DNA of 64,000 nt from Gemella haemolysans ATCC 10379 (GCF_000173915.1 NZ_ACDZ02000014.1:558001-622000); one strand, 5' to 3'; shown: positions 45,845 to 58,309, counted from the first letter of the stretch. The notes: generated from the letters alone by a model not told the origin. Made by a program: numbers and translations.

Positions 45845-47365
45845 TTAGTGTTTAAAGTGGCGTATTTTACTGAAGACCATCGCCACACCTTTCTCATTAC
45901 ATGCATCTATACTTTCTTGATCTCGTATAGAACCACCTGGTTGCACTATCGCAGAAATACCATAATCTGCTGCAATATCAGCACTATCTCTCATTGGGAA
46001 GAATGCATCAGAAGCTAGCACCGCACCTTTTGCTTTTTCCCCTGCTTGTTCTAAAGCTATTTTACATGAACCTACTCTATTCATCTGACCAGCACCGATT
46101 CCTAAAGTTTGCCCACCTTTTACTACAACTATTGCGTTTGATTTAACGTGTTTTACTACTTTTAAGCCAAACTCAATATCTCTTTGTTGACTTTCATCTA
46201 CTTTCTTTTCAGTTACACTTTCATATTCATCTGCTAGTTTATCGTTAAAATCTTGTACTAAGATTCCACCGCGAACACTTTTAATTTGTTGTTCATGATT
46301 ATTATTTTTTTCTGACAGTTTATAAATACGTAGATTTTTTTTCTTAGTTAATATCTCTAACGCTTCTTCATCATAATCTGTAGCTAGTATAATTTCTAAG
46401 AAAATATTATGCATTTTTTCAGCAGTTTCTTTATCTACTTTGCCATTTACTGCAACGATTCCTCCGAAAATTGATACAGGATCCGCTTCGTAAGCTCTAC
46501 TATATGCCTCAAATACAGAATTTCCTGTCGCTACACCACATGGATTCATATGTTTAACAGCAACACATGTAGTCTCATCAAACTCTGAAAGAATATCTAA
46601 AGCTGCAGAAGCATCTTGAATATTATTGTATGACATTTCCTTACCATGAAGTTGCACAGCATTTTGCAAAGCATAACTTTCATTATTATCTTGTACGTAG
46701 TGATAAGCTTTTTGATGAGGATTCTCCCCATAACGAAGACTATCTTGAAGTTTATAAGATAATGTTAATTTTTCAGGTATAAGATTATCTTTTTTATTAA
46801 AATAATTCGCAATAGCAGTATCATAACTAGCTGTAGTATTAAATACTTTTATAGCTAAAGCGCGACGTGTTTCATACGTTATACCACCTTGTTCAAGTTC
46901 TTCTAGAACTTTTTCATAGTCATTGATATCAGTAACTACCGTTACGTCGTTGAAGTTTTTAGCTGCACTTCTTAGCATACTAGGACCACCAATATCAATA
47001 TTTTCGATAATTTCCTCTTCACTAACTCCTTCTTTTTTCACAGTAGCTTCAAATGGATATAAGTTTACACAAACTAAGTCAATATACTCAATGTTATTTT
47101 CAGCTACGTGTTTATTATGAAGTTCATTACCACGTTTTGAAAGTAGTCCTCCATGAATTTTAGGATGAAGTGTTTTTACGCGCCCCTCTAAAATTTCTGG
47201 AAAATGCGTAACATCTTCGATACTAATACAACTTACTCCATTATTTTTTAAATGAGTATAAGTTCCACCTGTACTAATAACTTCAAAACCATGTTTTTCT
47301 AAACCTTTTGCAAATTCTACAATATTTGTTTTATCACTTACACTTATTAACGCTCTTTTTGTCAT
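45845..47365 (-). CDS. purH: Bifunctional AICAR transformylase/IMP cyclohydrolase
   Basis: Last two steps to IMP. 506 residues: N-terminal MGS-like cyclohydrolase domain (ALISVSDKTNIVEFAKGLE) and C-terminal transformylase with KHMNPCGVATG and SDAFFPMRDSAD. It overlaps purN by four bases. Confidence 0.98.
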   Translation of the reverse strand: MTKRALISVSDKTNIVEFAKGLEKHGFEVISTGGTYTHLKNNGVSCISIEDVTHFPEILEGRVKTLHPKIHGGLLSKRGNELHNKHVAENNIEYIDLVCVNLYPFEATVKKEGVSEEEIIENIDIGGPSMLRSAAKNFNDVTVVTDINDYEKVLEELEQGGITYETRRALAIKVFNTTASYDTAIANYFNKKDNLIPEKLTLSYKLQDSLRYGENPHQKAYHYVQDNNESYALQNAVQLHGKEMSYNNIQDASAALDILSEFDETTCVAVKHMNPCGVATGNSVFEAYSRAYEADPVSIFGGIVAVNGKVDKETAEKMHNIFLEIILATDYDEEALEILTKKKNLRIYKLSEKNNNHEQQIKSVRGGILVQDFNDKLADEYESVTEKKVDESQQRDIEFGLKVVKHVKSNAIVVVKGGQTLGIGAGQMNRVGSCKIALEQAGEKAKGAVLASDAFFPMRDSADIAADYGISAIVQPGGSIRDQESIDACNEKGVAMVFSKIRHFKH

Positions 47366-47925
47366 AGTGCCTCCTCAACTAACTTCAATATTACTTCTGG
47401 ATATAATTTATGTTCTAGTTTATGTACTTTTTCAGTAACAGTCTCTATAGTATCTTCATCTGAAACTTTAAATGATCTTTGAGCAATTACTTTTCCACCA
47501 TCAAGTTCTTCATTTACATAATGGATACTAATTCCTATTTCTTTCTCGCCTGCATTAAACGCTTGTTCAATAGCATCTTTACCTTTAAATTTTGGTAATA
47601 ATGATGGATGTAAATTTAGAATTGTCTTTTTATATCTATCTAAGAAATACGGTGAAATAATTCTCATATATCCTGCTAAAAATATATATTCTAAATCTTT
47701 AACTTTCTCAAAAATTACACTTTCATATGCTTCTTTTGATTCAAAATCTTTTGCAGAGAATATAAATACCTTAATATTTCTATCATGTGCTTTTCTAATA
47801 ACTGCTGCATCTTTTCTGTCGCACACTAATAGCTCAATTGATATTTTATCTTTTAATCTTTCATCATCTGCTATTTTTTCGAAATTACTTCCTGTTCCTG
47901 ATGCAAATATTGCTACTTTCTTCAT
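47362..47925 (-). CDS. purN: Phosphoribosylglycinamide formyltransferase
   Basis: Transfers formyl from 10-formyl-THF to GAR. The 187 residues show [13 protein letters not shown], the catalytic [12 protein letters not shown] and [13 protein letters not shown]. Overlaps both neighbours by four bases. Confidence 0.97.
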   Translation of the reverse strand: MKKVAIFASGTGSNFEKIADDERLKDKISIELLVCDRKDAAVIRKAHDRNIKVFIFSAKDFESKEAYESVIFEKVKDLEYIFLAGYMRIISPYFLDRYKKTILNLHPSLLPKFKGKDAIEQAFNAGEKEIGISIHYVNEELDGGKVIAQRSFKVSDEDTIETVTEKVHKLEHKLYPEVILKLVEEAL

Positions 47926-48926
47926 ACTATTTCTATTCCACTTTCCTCTGTTACTTCTCCAAGGACAAATGCATTATCAATTAATGATAAAGTTTTATCT
48001 ACGTCTTCCTTGTTTACTATTAATACCATACCTACACCCATATTAAAGATATGATACATTTCTTCTTCATCGATTTTACCTTTTTCTTGTAGGTACTTAA
48101 ATATCTCAGGTACTTCATATGAGCTTTTATCAATCTTCATACCTAGTCCATCTTTTAGAGCACGAGGTAAATTCTCATGGAAACCTCCTCCGGTAATATG
48201 TGCTATTCCTGCTACTTTAACCTCTTCCAATACTTTAAGTACTTCTTTTACATAGATTTTAGTAGGTGTTAATAAAGTTTTTCCTACTGTAGTTCCGTTA
48301 AATTCTTCGTTTAAACCAATGTTATTATCTTTTAAAATTTTTCTTACTAATGAGAAGCCATTAGAATGTACTCCACTTGATGGAAGTCCAATTACTATTT
48401 GACCTGATTTTGTGTTTTCTGTACTTAGTAATAACTCCTTCTCCTGAGCTCCTACACAGAATCCTGCGATATCGTATTCTCCGTCTTCATAAAATCCTGC
48501 CATCTCAGCAGTCTCACCACCTACTATAGCACATCCTGCTTGAACACAACCTTCAGCAACACCTTCAACTATTGCTTCTACTTGTTCAGGGTAGTTTTTA
48601 CCTACTGCTAGATAATCTAGGAAAAATAATGGAATCGCACCTTGAGCAAGTATATCATTAGCACACATCGCTACTACATCGATACCGATAGTATTATGAA
48701 TATCTAATTCAAATGCAAGTTTTAATTTTGTACCTACACCGTCAGTACCACTAACTAATACAGGATTTTTAAAGTTATAACTACTAAGGTCGAACGCTCC
48801 CCCAAAACCACCAATAGCTGACATCATACCAAGATTTTTAGTACGAGCTACGTGTTTTTTAATACGTTCTACACTCTCATAACCTGCTTGTAGACTTACA
48901 CCACTTTCTTCATACTTTTTACTCAT
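47922..48926 (-). CDS. purM: Phosphoribosylformylglycinamidine cyclo-ligase (AIR synthetase)
   Basis: Closes the imidazole ring to give AIR. The 334 residues contain [26 protein letters not shown] and THITGGGF-like [11 protein letters not shown]. It overlaps the purF stop by one base. Confidence 0.98.
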   Translation of the reverse strand: MSKKYEESGVSLQAGYESVERIKKHVARTKNLGMMSAIGGFGGAFDLSSYNFKNPVLVSGTDGVGTKLKLAFELDIHNTIGIDVVAMCANDILAQGAIPLFFLDYLAVGKNYPEQVEAIVEGVAEGCVQAGCAIVGGETAEMAGFYEDGEYDIAGFCVGAQEKELLLSTENTKSGQIVIGLPSSGVHSNGFSLVRKILKDNNIGLNEEFNGTTVGKTLLTPTKIYVKEVLKVLEEVKVAGIAHITGGGFHENLPRALKDGLGMKIDKSSYEVPEIFKYLQEKGKIDEEEMYHIFNMGVGMVLIVNKEDVDKTLSLIDNAFVLGEVTEESGIEIV

Positions 48927-50377
48927 TACATTCTACCTCTCTCTTTTAGAAATTGTTTTTGAATATCTGTCATTGAATTAACGTAGCTTTCTTCATAATC
49001 ATATAGTCCTGCTGAGTAATCTCCGTTATAGCACTCCATACATAAGCCCGAATAAGGTGCATCATAGTTTAAACCAATAGAATCTATTAATCCTTGTTCA
49101 CTTAAGAATCCTAGTGAATCCGCTCCGATAATTTCACAAATTTCTTCATTTGTTTTATTAGCTGAGATAAGTTCTTCTGTAGTAGAAATATCTATTCCAT
49201 AAAAACTTGGGAACATAAGTGGTGGACAAGCTATTCTTACGTGCACTTCTCTAGCCCCCGCTTCTTTTAACATCTTCACTATTCTTTTACATGTAGTACC
49301 TCGAACGATAGAATCATCAACTAGAACGATGCTCTTACCTTGAACAACACCTCTTACTGGTGAAAGCTTCATTCTCACTCCTTGTTCACGAAGTTCCTGC
49401 GTTGGCTGAATAAATGTACGAGCTACATATTGATTTTTAATTAATCCCATTTCATATGGAAGTCCACTTTCTTCTGCATAACCACTTGCTGCTGATAAAG
49501 ATGAGTTAGGCACCCCAATTACCATATCAGCATCAGGTGTAGGTTGCTCTTTAGCAAGTGCACGTCCTGTTCTTTTTCTAGCACTATGAACGTTAATTCC
49601 AGCAATATTAGAATCAGGTCTAGCAAAGTAAACATATTCCATCGCAGCTATTGCTACTTGTGTATCTTCAGTATATTTCTCAATTCTAATACCTTCATCA
49701 TTAATAGATACTAACTCACCTGCACCTACATTACAAACAAACTCAGCACCTACAATATCCAATGCGCATGTTTCACTAGCAGTTACATATGCACCATTTT
49801 TCATCTTACCTATAGCTAAAGGTCTAAAGCTATTTGGATCTACTGCTCCATAAAGAGTATTTTCAGTTAAGACTAGATATGTAAATCCACCTTTTATAAT
49901 ATTCAAACTTTCTTTAAGTTGTTCTTTAAAAGTTTCTTTTTTACTTCTTCTAATAAGATGAATAAGTACTTCAGTATCAGAAGAAGAGTGGAAAATTGCA
50001 CCTTGTTGTTCTAATTCTTTTCTTAAAGTTTTGGCATTAATTAAGTTACCATTGTGACAAATACCTACACTTATATCATAGAAATGAAACAGAAATGGCT
50101 GGATATTTTGAATACTATTACTTCCGCTAGTCGCATATCTAACATGTCCAATTGCACTTTCTCCAATAAGTCTTTCTAATTTTTCTTTATCACGAAACAC
50201 CTCAGAAACCAAACCAAGATCACGATGTCCTCTTAGTTTAGTACCTTCTTTAGAAACTATTCCAGCTCCTTCTTGACCTCTATGTTGCAAACTATGTAAA
50301 CCAAAGTATGTCACATTACTAGCTTCCGGATGTCCCCAAATACCAAATACTCCACATTCTTCATTAAGACTACACAT
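48926..50377 (-). CDS. purF: Amidophosphoribosyltransferase
   Basis: Committed step of purine synthesis, PRPP + Gln to phosphoribosylamine. 483 residues: class II glutaminase domain with the nucleophile in ECGVFGIWG after a short propeptide-like MCSLNE, and a PRTase domain with the PRPP loop [13 protein letters not shown]. It overlaps purC by eight bases. Confidence 0.98.
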   Translation of the reverse strand: MCSLNEECGVFGIWGHPEASNVTYFGLHSLQHRGQEGAGIVSKEGTKLRGHRDLGLVSEVFRDKEKLERLIGESAIGHVRYATSGSNSIQNIQPFLFHFYDISVGICHNGNLINAKTLRKELEQQGAIFHSSSDTEVLIHLIRRSKKETFKEQLKESLNIIKGGFTYLVLTENTLYGAVDPNSFRPLAIGKMKNGAYVTASETCALDIVGAEFVCNVGAGELVSINDEGIRIEKYTEDTQVAIAAMEYVYFARPDSNIAGINVHSARKRTGRALAKEQPTPDADMVIGVPNSSLSAASGYAEESGLPYEMGLIKNQYVARTFIQPTQELREQGVRMKLSPVRGVVQGKSIVLVDDSIVRGTTCKRIVKMLKEAGAREVHVRIACPPLMFPSFYGIDISTTEELISANKTNEEICEIIGADSLGFLSEQGLIDSIGLNYDAPYSGLCMECYNGDYSAGLYDYEESYVNSMTDIQKQFLKERGRM

Positions 50378-51071
50378 TTTTTAATCTCCTTAAAACTTCT
50401 TCATAAGCTTCCATTACAGAACCTAAATCTCTTCTAAATCTATCTTTATCTAATTTTTCATTTGTATCCTTATCCCAAAGTCGACATGTATCCGGAGAAA
50501 TTTCATCGGCAAGAATTATTTCACCATCTTTAGTTTTTCCGAATTCAATTTTGAAATCAACAAGTACTAAGTTTGCATCTAAGTACAATTTTTGTAATAG
50601 TTCATTGATTTTTAAGGCTTGACTTCTGATATTTTCTAACTCTTCTTCAGTAACTATTTCTAATGCCACCGCATGATTGTTGTTGATTAAAGGGTCATTT
50701 AATTCATCATTTTTATAACTTAACTCAAAGACTGGTTTTTTTAATTTTTTTCCTTCTTCAAGTCCATATTTTTTCGCCATAGACCCTGCTACTATATTTC
50801 GTACAATTACTTCTAAAGGAATAATAGTTACATGTTTACAGATTTGATCTGTTTCATTAACCTTTCTAATAAAGTGTGTTTTTACACCTTGTTTTTCTAA
50901 GTATTCGAATATTAATGAAGTAATTGTATTATTAAATACCCCTTTACCTTCAAATTCTTCTTTTTTCACACCGTTAAAGGCTGTAGCACTATTTTTATAA
51001 TGCACATATATTTCATCATTGTTTTCACATTCAAACAGTTGTTTAGCTTTTCCTTCGTATAAAAGTTTCAT
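50370..51071 (-). CDS. purC: SAICAR synthetase
   Basis: Ligates Asp to CAIR. The 233 residues contain [14 protein letters not shown] and VDFKIEFGK with [12 protein letters not shown]. One-base overlap with purL. Confidence 0.98.
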   Translation of the reverse strand: MKLLYEGKAKQLFECENNDEIYVHYKNSATAFNGVKKEEFEGKGVFNNTITSLIFEYLEKQGVKTHFIRKVNETDQICKHVTIIPLEVIVRNIVAGSMAKKYGLEEGKKLKKPVFELSYKNDELNDPLINNNHAVALEIVTEEELENIRSQALKINELLQKLYLDANLVLVDFKIEFGKTKDGEIILADEISPDTCRLWDKDTNEKLDKDRFRRDLGSVMEAYEEVLRRLKNV

Positions 51072-54000
51072 TATTTTTTTCCCCCTTTGAAGTAATTCAC
51101 TCCATTTTTGAATATATCTTGTTTAACTTTTATTGTATTTGTTTTATATAATGTAGCTCCGTATCTTTCGCTGTGTCCCATTTTTCCTAGAATAAGTCCA
51201 TCTTCACTAACTAATCCTTCAGTAGCTAGAACTGAACCATTAGGATTGAAACGACCATTTAATGTAGCATTACCGTCGAAATCACTATATTGGAAAGCTA
51301 CAAGATGTTTAAATTTGTTAATATTAAGCCCTACTACTTTACCTTCACCATGGCTGAACACTACTTCGTGTTGATCTCCAATATTAAAATCTTGTAACCA
51401 AGGTGAGTTTGTGTTAGCTACACGAGTAAAGGCTGTAGTAGAAATATGTTCGTAACTATCATTTCTATAAAGTGTTAAGTCATCTTCAGCTAACTCTCTA
51501 ACTTCTCCATATGGTAATAATCCTGATTTAAGCAATGCTTGGAATCCATTACACACTCCTAAGATTAATTTTTTCTGAGAAAGGTGTTTATGAATTGCAT
51601 CTTTAACTTTTTCATTTTTTAAGAAGTTAACAATGTATTTAGCACTTCCATCTGGTTCATCCCCACTTGAGAATCCACCAGGGAACATAATGATATGAGA
51701 TTTTTCAATAGCTTTTGTGAATTCTTCTATCGATTGTTCAATATCATTTTCACGAGTATTTCTAATAACTACTGTAATAGGTGTAGCTCCAGCTTCTAAG
51801 AATGCTTTTTCACTATCGTACTCACAGTTTGTACCAGGGAATACTGGAATAACTACTTTTACGTCTTCTACAAATTCAGGATAATATTTTTTCTCTTTAT
51901 ATTCTGTATGAAGATTTTCAACATTACCTTTATCTTCATTTTGATATAATGGATAAACTTTATTAAGTGTTTTTGTATATGCTTCATAAATATCTTTATG
52001 CATAAACACTTCATTATTAATTATAATTCTTTCACTAACTTTTCCTAGTTTTTCAAACGGTAATTCATCCGTTGCTTCTACTACAAGAGATGCTGGATCA
52101 AAGTTAAGAATATTTTCTTTTTCAACTTCAAAACCAAGATCATTACCAAGTGACATTTTAACTAATGAAGCGGCAATGCTTCCTTCTTCTTGGACATATG
52201 CAGATACTATCTTACCTTCTTTAATATACTTATGAACAAGTTCATAATTTTCTAAAGTTTTCTTAATATCCGGGTATCCTTTTTCATCTTTTTCTACAGG
52301 AACATAGTATAATCTATTGCCAACTTTTTTCAGTTCAGGAGTTATTACATCAGCAATTTTTACAGGAGTACAAGCGAATGAAATTAATGTTTCAACTACA
52401 TTTAAGTCATTGAAAGTACCTGACATACTGTCTTTACCACCAATACTTGGTCTACCAATTTCTTTTTGAGCATAAATACTTCCTAGTAAACTTTGAGTAA
52501 CTTTACCCCATTTAGTACTATCAGTACCTAGTTTTTCGAAGTATTCTTGGAATGAGAAGTACAAACTATCTTTATTTCCACCAACTGCGTAAACTTTAGC
52601 CACTGATTCTAACACCGCATAAATAGATGATAGGAATGGTGAGTAGTAAGAAATCTTTGGGATAAATCCATAAGTTAAGATTGTCGCTGTATCACTTGTT
52701 GTATGTAACGTTGGTAATGCTTGAACACTCGCTTGAACTGGTGTAAGTTTATGTTTCCCAGCAAAAGGCATAAGCACTGTAGTTACACCAATTGAAGAAT
52801 CGAATTTTTGTGCAAGTCCTTTTTGACAAGTTACATTTAATTCCCCTAACTCGCTTAAGATATTTTCACGAGTCACTTCCTTATTTAAGAATGGATTAGT
52901 TGCAGTATTATCTTTCATCGTTACTGATGATCTTTGACGAACACCACTAGTTTCTAAGAAATCAGCACTCATATCAACAACTTTCTCATCATTGTAATAC
53001 ATTTCTAATCTACGTCTATTAGTTATCGTAGCAACATGAGCGTATTCAATATTTTCTTTTTCACATTCACGAATAAATGTCTCATAATGTTTTTTATCTA
53101 TCGCTACTGCCATACGTTCCTGAGATTCACTCGTAGCTAGTTCTGTCGCATTTAATCCTTGATATTTAGTAAGAACTTTTTCTAAATGAATTTCAATACC
53201 GTCAGAAAGTTCACCAATAGCTACACACACACCACCAGCACCGAAGTCATTACATTTTTTAATAAGTCGTGTAACTTCTGGTTTTCTAAATAAACGTTGT
53301 AACTTACGTTCTTCAGGCGCATTACCTTTTTGAACTTGGCTAGACATAGTATTTAATGAATCGTTAGTATGTTCTACACTTGAACCACTCGCACCTTGAA
53401 TACCATCACGACCAGTTCTACCACCTATCATTACAACGATATCACCATCGACAAGAGTTTCACGTTTGTAATCTCCATCCTTAACAGCTCCGACTACAGC
53501 ACCAACTTCCATATGTTTAGCTACATAGCTATCATCATATAATTCACGAACAAAAGTAGTCGCAAGCCCAATTTGGTTACCGTATGATGAATTACCGTGT
53601 GCAGTTCCTTTAGCTATATCTACTTGGGGTAGTTTGTGTTTTAAAGTATCTTCACGTTTTTGTAATACATTACCACTTCCTGAAATACGCATAGCTTGAT
53701 ATACGTAACTACGTCCTGATAGTGGGTCTCTAATAGCTCCCCCTATACAAGTACTAGCTCCCCCGAATGGTTCGATTTCACTTGGGTGATTATGTGTTTC
53801 ATTTTTGAATTGGATTAACCAACGTTCTTTTTCACCATTATTTTCTATAGTAGTAAAGAATGAACATGCATTAATTTCTTCACTTACTTCAATATTTTCA
53901 TCTTTTAATACTTTTACATGGTATTTACCGATAATACTCGCCATATCCATAAGCGTGATAGGTTTATCATTACGATCAAGTTCACTACGGACGTTCAAGT

Positions 54001-54748
54001 AATAATCAAATGCGTCTTGCATCTCTTTTTGGAAAAGTTCTGACTCAATTTTAACTTCATCCAACACAGTTTCAAATGTAGTGTGTCGGCAGTGGTCACT
54101 CCAGTAACAATCTAATACATAGATTTCAGTTTCAGTTGGTACGCGACCTTCTTTTTTGAAGTAGTCTTGGATAAATACTAAGTCTTCAATATTCATCGCT
54201 AGAGAAAATTCTTTTTTAAGGTCAAGTAACGCATCTTTGTCAAACTCTAAAAATCCAGCTAAGTCTTTTAGTGGTTTTGGAGTAGAATCTAGTGTAAAGT
54301 CAAGAATTGATAAATCTTTTTTACGAGCTTCTATAGGATTTACTAAGTAACTTTCAACAAGTTTTAATTGTTCATCTGTTAATTCTTTATTAAAAAGAAC
54401 TAGCTTACCACTTCGTACAGTTGCTTTACTCTTTGAGTTAAGCAATCTTATGCTTTCTTTTGCGCTATCAGCTCTTTGATCGTATTGAGCAGGTAATACT
54501 TCATAAGCAAAGTACTTTCCATCATTAAGCTCAATATCTTCAAACACTTCATCGACAACAATCTCAGAAAACACAGAAGTTTTAGCTAGTTCATAAGTTT
54601 CTTCATCAATATTAAAGACATCATAAATTACATACAACTCTACAGAGTCAAGACCTAGATTAAACTCTAAGTTCAGGTTATCTCTTAGCTGTAATTCTTC
54701 TTTATTATATCCATTACGTTTCTTTACAAAAATTCGTTTATTAGTCAT
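51071..54748 (-). CDS. purL: Phosphoribosylformylglycinamidine synthase, single-chain
   Basis: Large FGAM synthase converting FGAR to FGAM. The 1225 residues fuse the PurS-like N-terminus, the two-lobed synthase ([20 protein letters not shown]) and a C-terminal class I glutaminase (nucleophile in [17 protein letters not shown]). This single-chain form, as in streptococci and Proteobacteria, contrasts with the split PurS/PurQ/PurL of Bacillus and Staphylococcus. Confidence 0.97.
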   Translation of the reverse strand: MTNKRIFVKKRNGYNKEELQLRDNLNLEFNLGLDSVELYVIYDVFNIDEETYELAKTSVFSEIVVDEVFEDIELNDGKYFAYEVLPAQYDQRADSAKESIRLLNSKSKATVRSGKLVLFNKELTDEQLKLVESYLVNPIEARKKDLSILDFTLDSTPKPLKDLAGFLEFDKDALLDLKKEFSLAMNIEDLVFIQDYFKKEGRVPTETEIYVLDCYWSDHCRHTTFETVLDEVKIESELFQKEMQDAFDYYLNVRSELDRNDKPITLMDMASIIGKYHVKVLKDENIEVSEEINACSFFTTIENNGEKERWLIQFKNETHNHPSEIEPFGGASTCIGGAIRDPLSGRSYVYQAMRISGSGNVLQKREDTLKHKLPQVDIAKGTAHGNSSYGNQIGLATTFVRELYDDSYVAKHMEVGAVVGAVKDGDYKRETLVDGDIVVMIGGRTGRDGIQGASGSSVEHTNDSLNTMSSQVQKGNAPEERKLQRLFRKPEVTRLIKKCNDFGAGGVCVAIGELSDGIEIHLEKVLTKYQGLNATELATSESQERMAVAIDKKHYETFIRECEKENIEYAHVATITNRRRLEMYYNDEKVVDMSADFLETSGVRQRSSVTMKDNTATNPFLNKEVTRENILSELGELNVTCQKGLAQKFDSSIGVTTVLMPFAGKHKLTPVQASVQALPTLHTTSDTATILTYGFIPKISYYSPFLSSIYAVLESVAKVYAVGGNKDSLYFSFQEYFEKLGTDSTKWGKVTQSLLGSIYAQKEIGRPSIGGKDSMSGTFNDLNVVETLISFACTPVKIADVITPELKKVGNRLYYVPVEKDEKGYPDIKKTLENYELVHKYIKEGKIVSAYVQEEGSIAASLVKMSLGNDLGFEVEKENILNFDPASLVVEATDELPFEKLGKVSERIIINNEVFMHKDIYEAYTKTLNKVYPLYQNEDKGNVENLHTEYKEKKYYPEFVEDVKVVIPVFPGTNCEYDSEKAFLEAGATPITVVIRNTRENDIEQSIEEFTKAIEKSHIIMFPGGFSSGDEPDGSAKYIVNFLKNEKVKDAIHKHLSQKKLILGVCNGFQALLKSGLLPYGEVRELAEDDLTLYRNDSYEHISTTAFTRVANTNSPWLQDFNIGDQHEVVFSHGEGKVVGLNINKFKHLVAFQYSDFDGNATLNGRFNPNGSVLATEGLVSEDGLILGKMGHSERYGATLYKTNTIKVKQDIFKNGVNYFKGGKK

Positions 54749-55784
54749 GTTCTCCTCCTAAAATTACATCACCGTAAAAATTAATATGTCCTATTTTTCT
54801 ATCTTGTCGTGGTTCTTTTTCATATAAGTGTAAGTAACCACCATTATTTTTATACACATCTATATAATAATCTAAGTCTTGACCTAGGATATTATATAAT
54901 GTCGTTTCTTTATTTTCTATCTTACCGACTTTCAAGCCGCAAATAGCTTCAATATGAGCTCTAAATTGACTCTTAGTAGCACTTTGCATCGTTATATGTC
55001 CCGAATTGTGAACTCGTGGTGCTATTTCATTAAAAATAACCTTACCTTCACTTATAAAAAACTCAACAGTAAGTACTCCGTAATAGTCAAAATTACTAAG
55101 AATTCTTTTCGTATACTCTATAGCTAAATTCTCTTGTTCTTTAGTTGCTGTAGTAGGAACTTTCGAGCGATATAGAATATTATTTCTATGTTCATTTTCT
55201 ACAACTGCAACGATATTTACCTCGTCCTTATCTTTAACCGCTACTACCGAAATTTCTTTATCAAGTTTAACGAACTCTTCTAGTAACGTTTGTGGTTCTA
55301 CTTCTTCACTAGAGCTTATTTTTTTCTGACCTTTTCCATCATAACCAAAACGCACGGTTTTCATTAAATATGGTTTTGTTATTTCTACATTTGTATCTTC
55401 TTCAACATATATATAGTCTACCGTTGGAATATCTAGTTTTCTAGCAAATTCTTTTTCATAATATCTATGTTGAGTAGTTCTCAGCACTTCTGCACTTTGT
55501 ACAATATTATACTTTTTCTCTAGTTTTTCTAAAGAAGCGGCATCTATATTCTCAAATTCAAAAGTGATGACATCACTCAATGAACACAACTTTTCTACAC
55601 TTTCGAAATCATTAAACTCCGCTTGAATAAAAACATCACTAAAAATCTTCGCACAACATCTATCGCTAGGATCTAGAACAGCAATTTTATAACCCATCTC
55701 CTTAGCACTCATTGCAAGCATTCTCCCTAGTTGACCACCACCGATTATTCCAATAGTTTTTCCTGGTAAAATTGTCTTAATCAT
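54741..55784 (-). CDS. purK: N5-carboxyaminoimidazole ribonucleotide synthase
   Basis: ATP-grasp enzyme carboxylating AIR on N5. The 347 residues begin with GKTIGIIGGGQLGRMLAMSA and contain NEIAPRVHNSGH. Overlaps purE by four bases and purL by eight. Confidence 0.97.
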   Translation of the reverse strand: MIKTILPGKTIGIIGGGQLGRMLAMSAKEMGYKIAVLDPSDRCCAKIFSDVFIQAEFNDFESVEKLCSLSDVITFEFENIDAASLEKLEKKYNIVQSAEVLRTTQHRYYEKEFARKLDIPTVDYIYVEEDTNVEITKPYLMKTVRFGYDGKGQKKISSSEEVEPQTLLEEFVKLDKEISVVAVKDKDEVNIVAVVENEHRNNILYRSKVPTTATKEQENLAIEYTKRILSNFDYYGVLTVEFFISEGKVIFNEIAPRVHNSGHITMQSATKSQFRAHIEAICGLKVGKIENKETTLYNILGQDLDYYIDVYKNNGGYLHLYEKEPRQDRKIGHINFYGDVILGGEHD

Positions 55785-56257
55785 AGTTTCATCTCTTCCA
55801 ATACTATTCTTTCTTGTTCTTTTTTAAATCGTTCGTACTTAGCAGCATACTTTTCATTAGTAATTCCCAGTATTGATAATGCACTAATAGCAGCATTTTT
55901 TGCGCCAGCTACTCCAATCGCCATAGTTAAGACCGGAACACCTGCAGGCATCTGAACTATCGAATACAATGAGTCAACTCCACTAAGAACACTCGATTTA
56001 ATCGGAACTCCAATAACTGGTAATGTCGTCATAGAAGCAACCATACCCGGAAGATGTGCCGCTCCTCCCGCCGCCGCTATAATTAAAGAGTAACCATTAC
56101 TTCTCGCATTCTTCGAAAATTCAACTAAAAGATCAGGTGTTCTATGCGCACTTACTACTTTTTTATCAAAAGGAATTTCAAATTCTTCTAACAACTTACA
56201 AGTTTCTTCCATCGTTGTATAATCCGACTTCGAACCCATAATTACCACAACTTTCAT
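55781..56257 (-). CDS. purE: N5-CAIR mutase
   Basis: Moves the carboxyl from N5 to C4 of the imidazole. The 158 residues include VVIMGSKSDYTTMEET, SAHRTPD and the GGAAHLPGMVAS stretch. First gene of the operon; SD AAGGAG precedes the ATG. Confidence 0.98.
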   Translation of the reverse strand: MKVVVIMGSKSDYTTMEETCKLLEEFEIPFDKKVVSAHRTPDLLVEFSKNARSNGYSLIIAAAGGAAHLPGMVASMTTLPVIGVPIKSSVLSGVDSLYSIVQMPAGVPVLTMAIGVAGAKNAAISALSILGITNEKYAAKYERFKKEQERIVLEEMKL

Positions 56258-56280
56258 ACTTTAAGCTCCTTTTTTATTTT

Positions 56281-56405
56281 AAATGTACGTTTTTTTATAA
56301 TTTATTTGCATTAAATATTTTTATCGTACGTCTACATTTCAAATTATACTACTTGTTTAAATATTTATCAAGTATAAACACGATAAAAATCGGATATTTT
56401 TAATT
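56281..56405 (-). promoter_or_regulatory. pur operon promoter, candidate operators and 5' hairpin
   Basis: -35 TTGATA (56366-56371), 17-bp spacer, -10 TATAAT (56343-56348). A 10-bp perfect inverted repeat (TTTTTATCGT/ACGATAAAAA on the minus strand, 56380-56389 and 56318-56327) brackets the promoter. Next to the upstream arm, ATATCCGATTTTT matches 11 of 13 positions of the lactococcal PurBox (AWWWCCGAACWWT, from memory). The RNA 5' end can pair with bases just before the SD (56328-56339 with 56281-56290). Nothing else is seen up to the glyS terminator. Confidence 0.6.
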
Positions 56406-56529
56406 TTTTTATAAACAATATCAAAGATTTTATGAACTTTTCCTCTTATATACTTATTTACATCGATAATTTACATAAGAAAATACAGACATTACATTTA
56501 AATCTTTTTATTTTTATCCTTAAATAGAC

Positions 56530-56563
56530 ATAAAAAACACCCAGAACTAACGTTCCGAGTGTT
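56530..56563 (-). terminator. Terminator of glyS
   Basis: A 12-bp stem with two G-U pairs (56536-56547 with 56552-56563), tetraloop, then TTTTTTATG on the minus strand. Confidence 0.9.
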
Positions 56564-56569
56564 CATTAA

Positions 56570-57943
56570 TTAGAATTTAATTTTTTCTTCGATATATTGT
56601 TTTAATTCAGTGATTGGAATACGAGTTTGTTCCATAGTATCTCTATCACGAACAGTTACCATTCCATCGTTTTCAGACTCGAAGTCATAAGTAATACAGA
56701 AAGGAGTACCAACTTCATCTTGTCTTCTATATCTCTTACCAATTGATCCAGTTTCATCGAAATCAACCATAAAGTCCACAGCTAATTGTTGATATACTTC
56801 AACAGCTTTATCACTTAATTTTTTAGAAAGTGGTAAGATAGCTGCTTTGTATGGAGCTAATGCTGGGTGGAATTTAAGAACTGTACGAGTATCATTTTCC
56901 CCAACTTCTTCTTCGTTGTATGCATCACATAAGAATGCTAGAAGAACACGGTCAACCCCTACAGATGGTTCAATACAATATGGGATGAATTTTTCATTTG
57001 TACTTAAGTCTTGATAAGTTAGATCTTGACCAGAGTGTTCCATATGTTGTTTTAAGTCGTAATCTGTTCTTGAAGCAATACCCCAAAGTTCTCCCCAACC
57101 AAATGGGAATTTGAACTCTATATCTGTAGTTGCATTAGAATAGTGTGATAATTCTTCTTTGTCGTGGTCACGTAAACGGATATTTTCTTTAGTCATACCT
57201 AAGTCTAGTAAGAATTTTTCACAGTTATTTTTCCATGTAGTGTGCCAATCTAATTCTGTTCCTGGTTCACAGAAGAATTCTAATTCCATTTGCTCAAATT
57301 CACGAGTACGGAAGATGAAGTTACCTGGTGTAATTTCGTTACGGAATGATTTACCAATTTGTCCAATACCAAATGGTAATTTTTTACGCATACTACGTTG
57401 AACATTTTTGAAGTTTACGAAGATACCTTGCGCAGTTTCTGGACGTAGGTAAATTTGGCTTGTAGAATTTTCTACTACACCTTGGTTAGTCTTGAACATA
57501 AGGTTAAATTGACGAATATTAGTGTAGTCATGGCTACCACATTCAGGACATTTAATATTTTCACGATCAATAATAGCTTCTAATTCTTCGAATGGAAGAC
57601 CATCAACTACTACATCTTCATTTTTTTCATTGAAGTAGTATTCTTCGATAAGTTTGTCAGCACGAAGACGTGATTTACACACTTTACAGTCCATCATAGG
57701 GTCACTGAAGTTACCTACGTGTCCTGAAGCTTCCCATGTACGTGGGTTCATGAAGATTGCAGCATCTAACCCTACGTTATATGGTGATTCTTGAATAAAT
57801 TTTTTCCACCATGCTTTTTTTACGTTATTTTTTAATTCAATTCCTAATGGACCGTAATCCCAAGTATTAGCTAATCCACCATAGATTTCTGATCCTTGAA
57901 ATACGAATCCTCTATTTTTTGCAAGAGATAAAATTTTCTCCAT
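56570..57943 (-). CDS. glyS: Glycyl-tRNA synthetase, dimeric single-chain type
   Basis: Class II aminoacyl-tRNA synthetase charging tRNA-Gly. The 457 residues begin [20 protein letters not shown] and contain motif 2 ([14 protein letters not shown]) and motif 3 ([14 protein letters not shown]), typical of the alpha2 enzyme of Gram-positives and eukaryotes (also called glyQS). It is preceded by a glycine T-box. Confidence 0.97.
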   Translation of the reverse strand: MEKILSLAKNRGFVFQGSEIYGGLANTWDYGPLGIELKNNVKKAWWKKFIQESPYNVGLDAAIFMNPRTWEASGHVGNFSDPMMDCKVCKSRLRADKLIEEYYFNEKNEDVVVDGLPFEELEAIIDRENIKCPECGSHDYTNIRQFNLMFKTNQGVVENSTSQIYLRPETAQGIFVNFKNVQRSMRKKLPFGIGQIGKSFRNEITPGNFIFRTREFEQMELEFFCEPGTELDWHTTWKNNCEKFLLDLGMTKENIRLRDHDKEELSHYSNATTDIEFKFPFGWGELWGIASRTDYDLKQHMEHSGQDLTYQDLSTNEKFIPYCIEPSVGVDRVLLAFLCDAYNEEEVGENDTRTVLKFHPALAPYKAAILPLSKKLSDKAVEVYQQLAVDFMVDFDETGSIGKRYRRQDEVGTPFCITYDFESENDGMVTVRDRDTMEQTRIPITELKQYIEEKIKF

Positions 57944-57970
57944 AGTTTGTTTCCTCCTAGTTATTAAAAT

Positions 57971-58125
57971 ATAAAAAAGCCCTAGATATGCCGTAGCACA
58001 TCTAGGGACGAAATAATTTCCGCGGTTCCACCCTGATTAGTAAAAACTCAACTTTATTAATATTAAATTGTATTTAATGCCAATATTGTTGCTGAACTTT
58101 CACCATCATCAGCTCGCTTATTACT
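57971..58125 (-). promoter_or_regulatory. T-box riboswitch (glycine) of glyS
   Basis: The invariant T-box sequence AGGGTGGAACCGCG lies at 58021-58034. Downstream in the RNA is an intrinsic terminator (CCCTAGAT/ATCTAGGG, 57980-57987 with 58000-58007, then TTTTTTAT). Upstream, GGC at 58079-58081 is the likely specifier codon for tRNA-Gly, and a hairpin (GCTGA/TCAGC, 58091-58095 with 58109-58113) forms a short Stem I. Uncharged tRNA-Gly would favour read-through. Confidence 0.93.
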
Positions 58126-58130
58126 ATTTT

Positions 58131-58159
58131 ATTCTAACATTAATATGAAAAACTTTCAA
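58131..58159 (-). promoter_or_regulatory. Promoter of the glyS leader
   Basis: -35 TTGAAA (58154-58159), 17-bp spacer, extended -10 TGTTAGAAT (hexamer 58131-58136). From here to 58309 nothing else is seen. Confidence 0.8.
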
Positions 58160-58309
58160 GAGAAATTACAAAAATTATTCAGAAAACATGTAGTGTTACA
58201 ATTGATATTAAAGAAAATATTTAAGATAGAAGTTTATACCTCATAGAATTTCTTTAATTTTGCGATAGCATTTACTATTACTGATAACGCTTTTTTAAAA
58301 CACTAATTG

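Noticed and set aside
45844-45906. Extended start of purD inside purH
   Set aside because: Homologous PurD proteins begin at MKVLVVGSGGREHA-type sequence; the extra residues are purH antisense-phase sequence without an SD.
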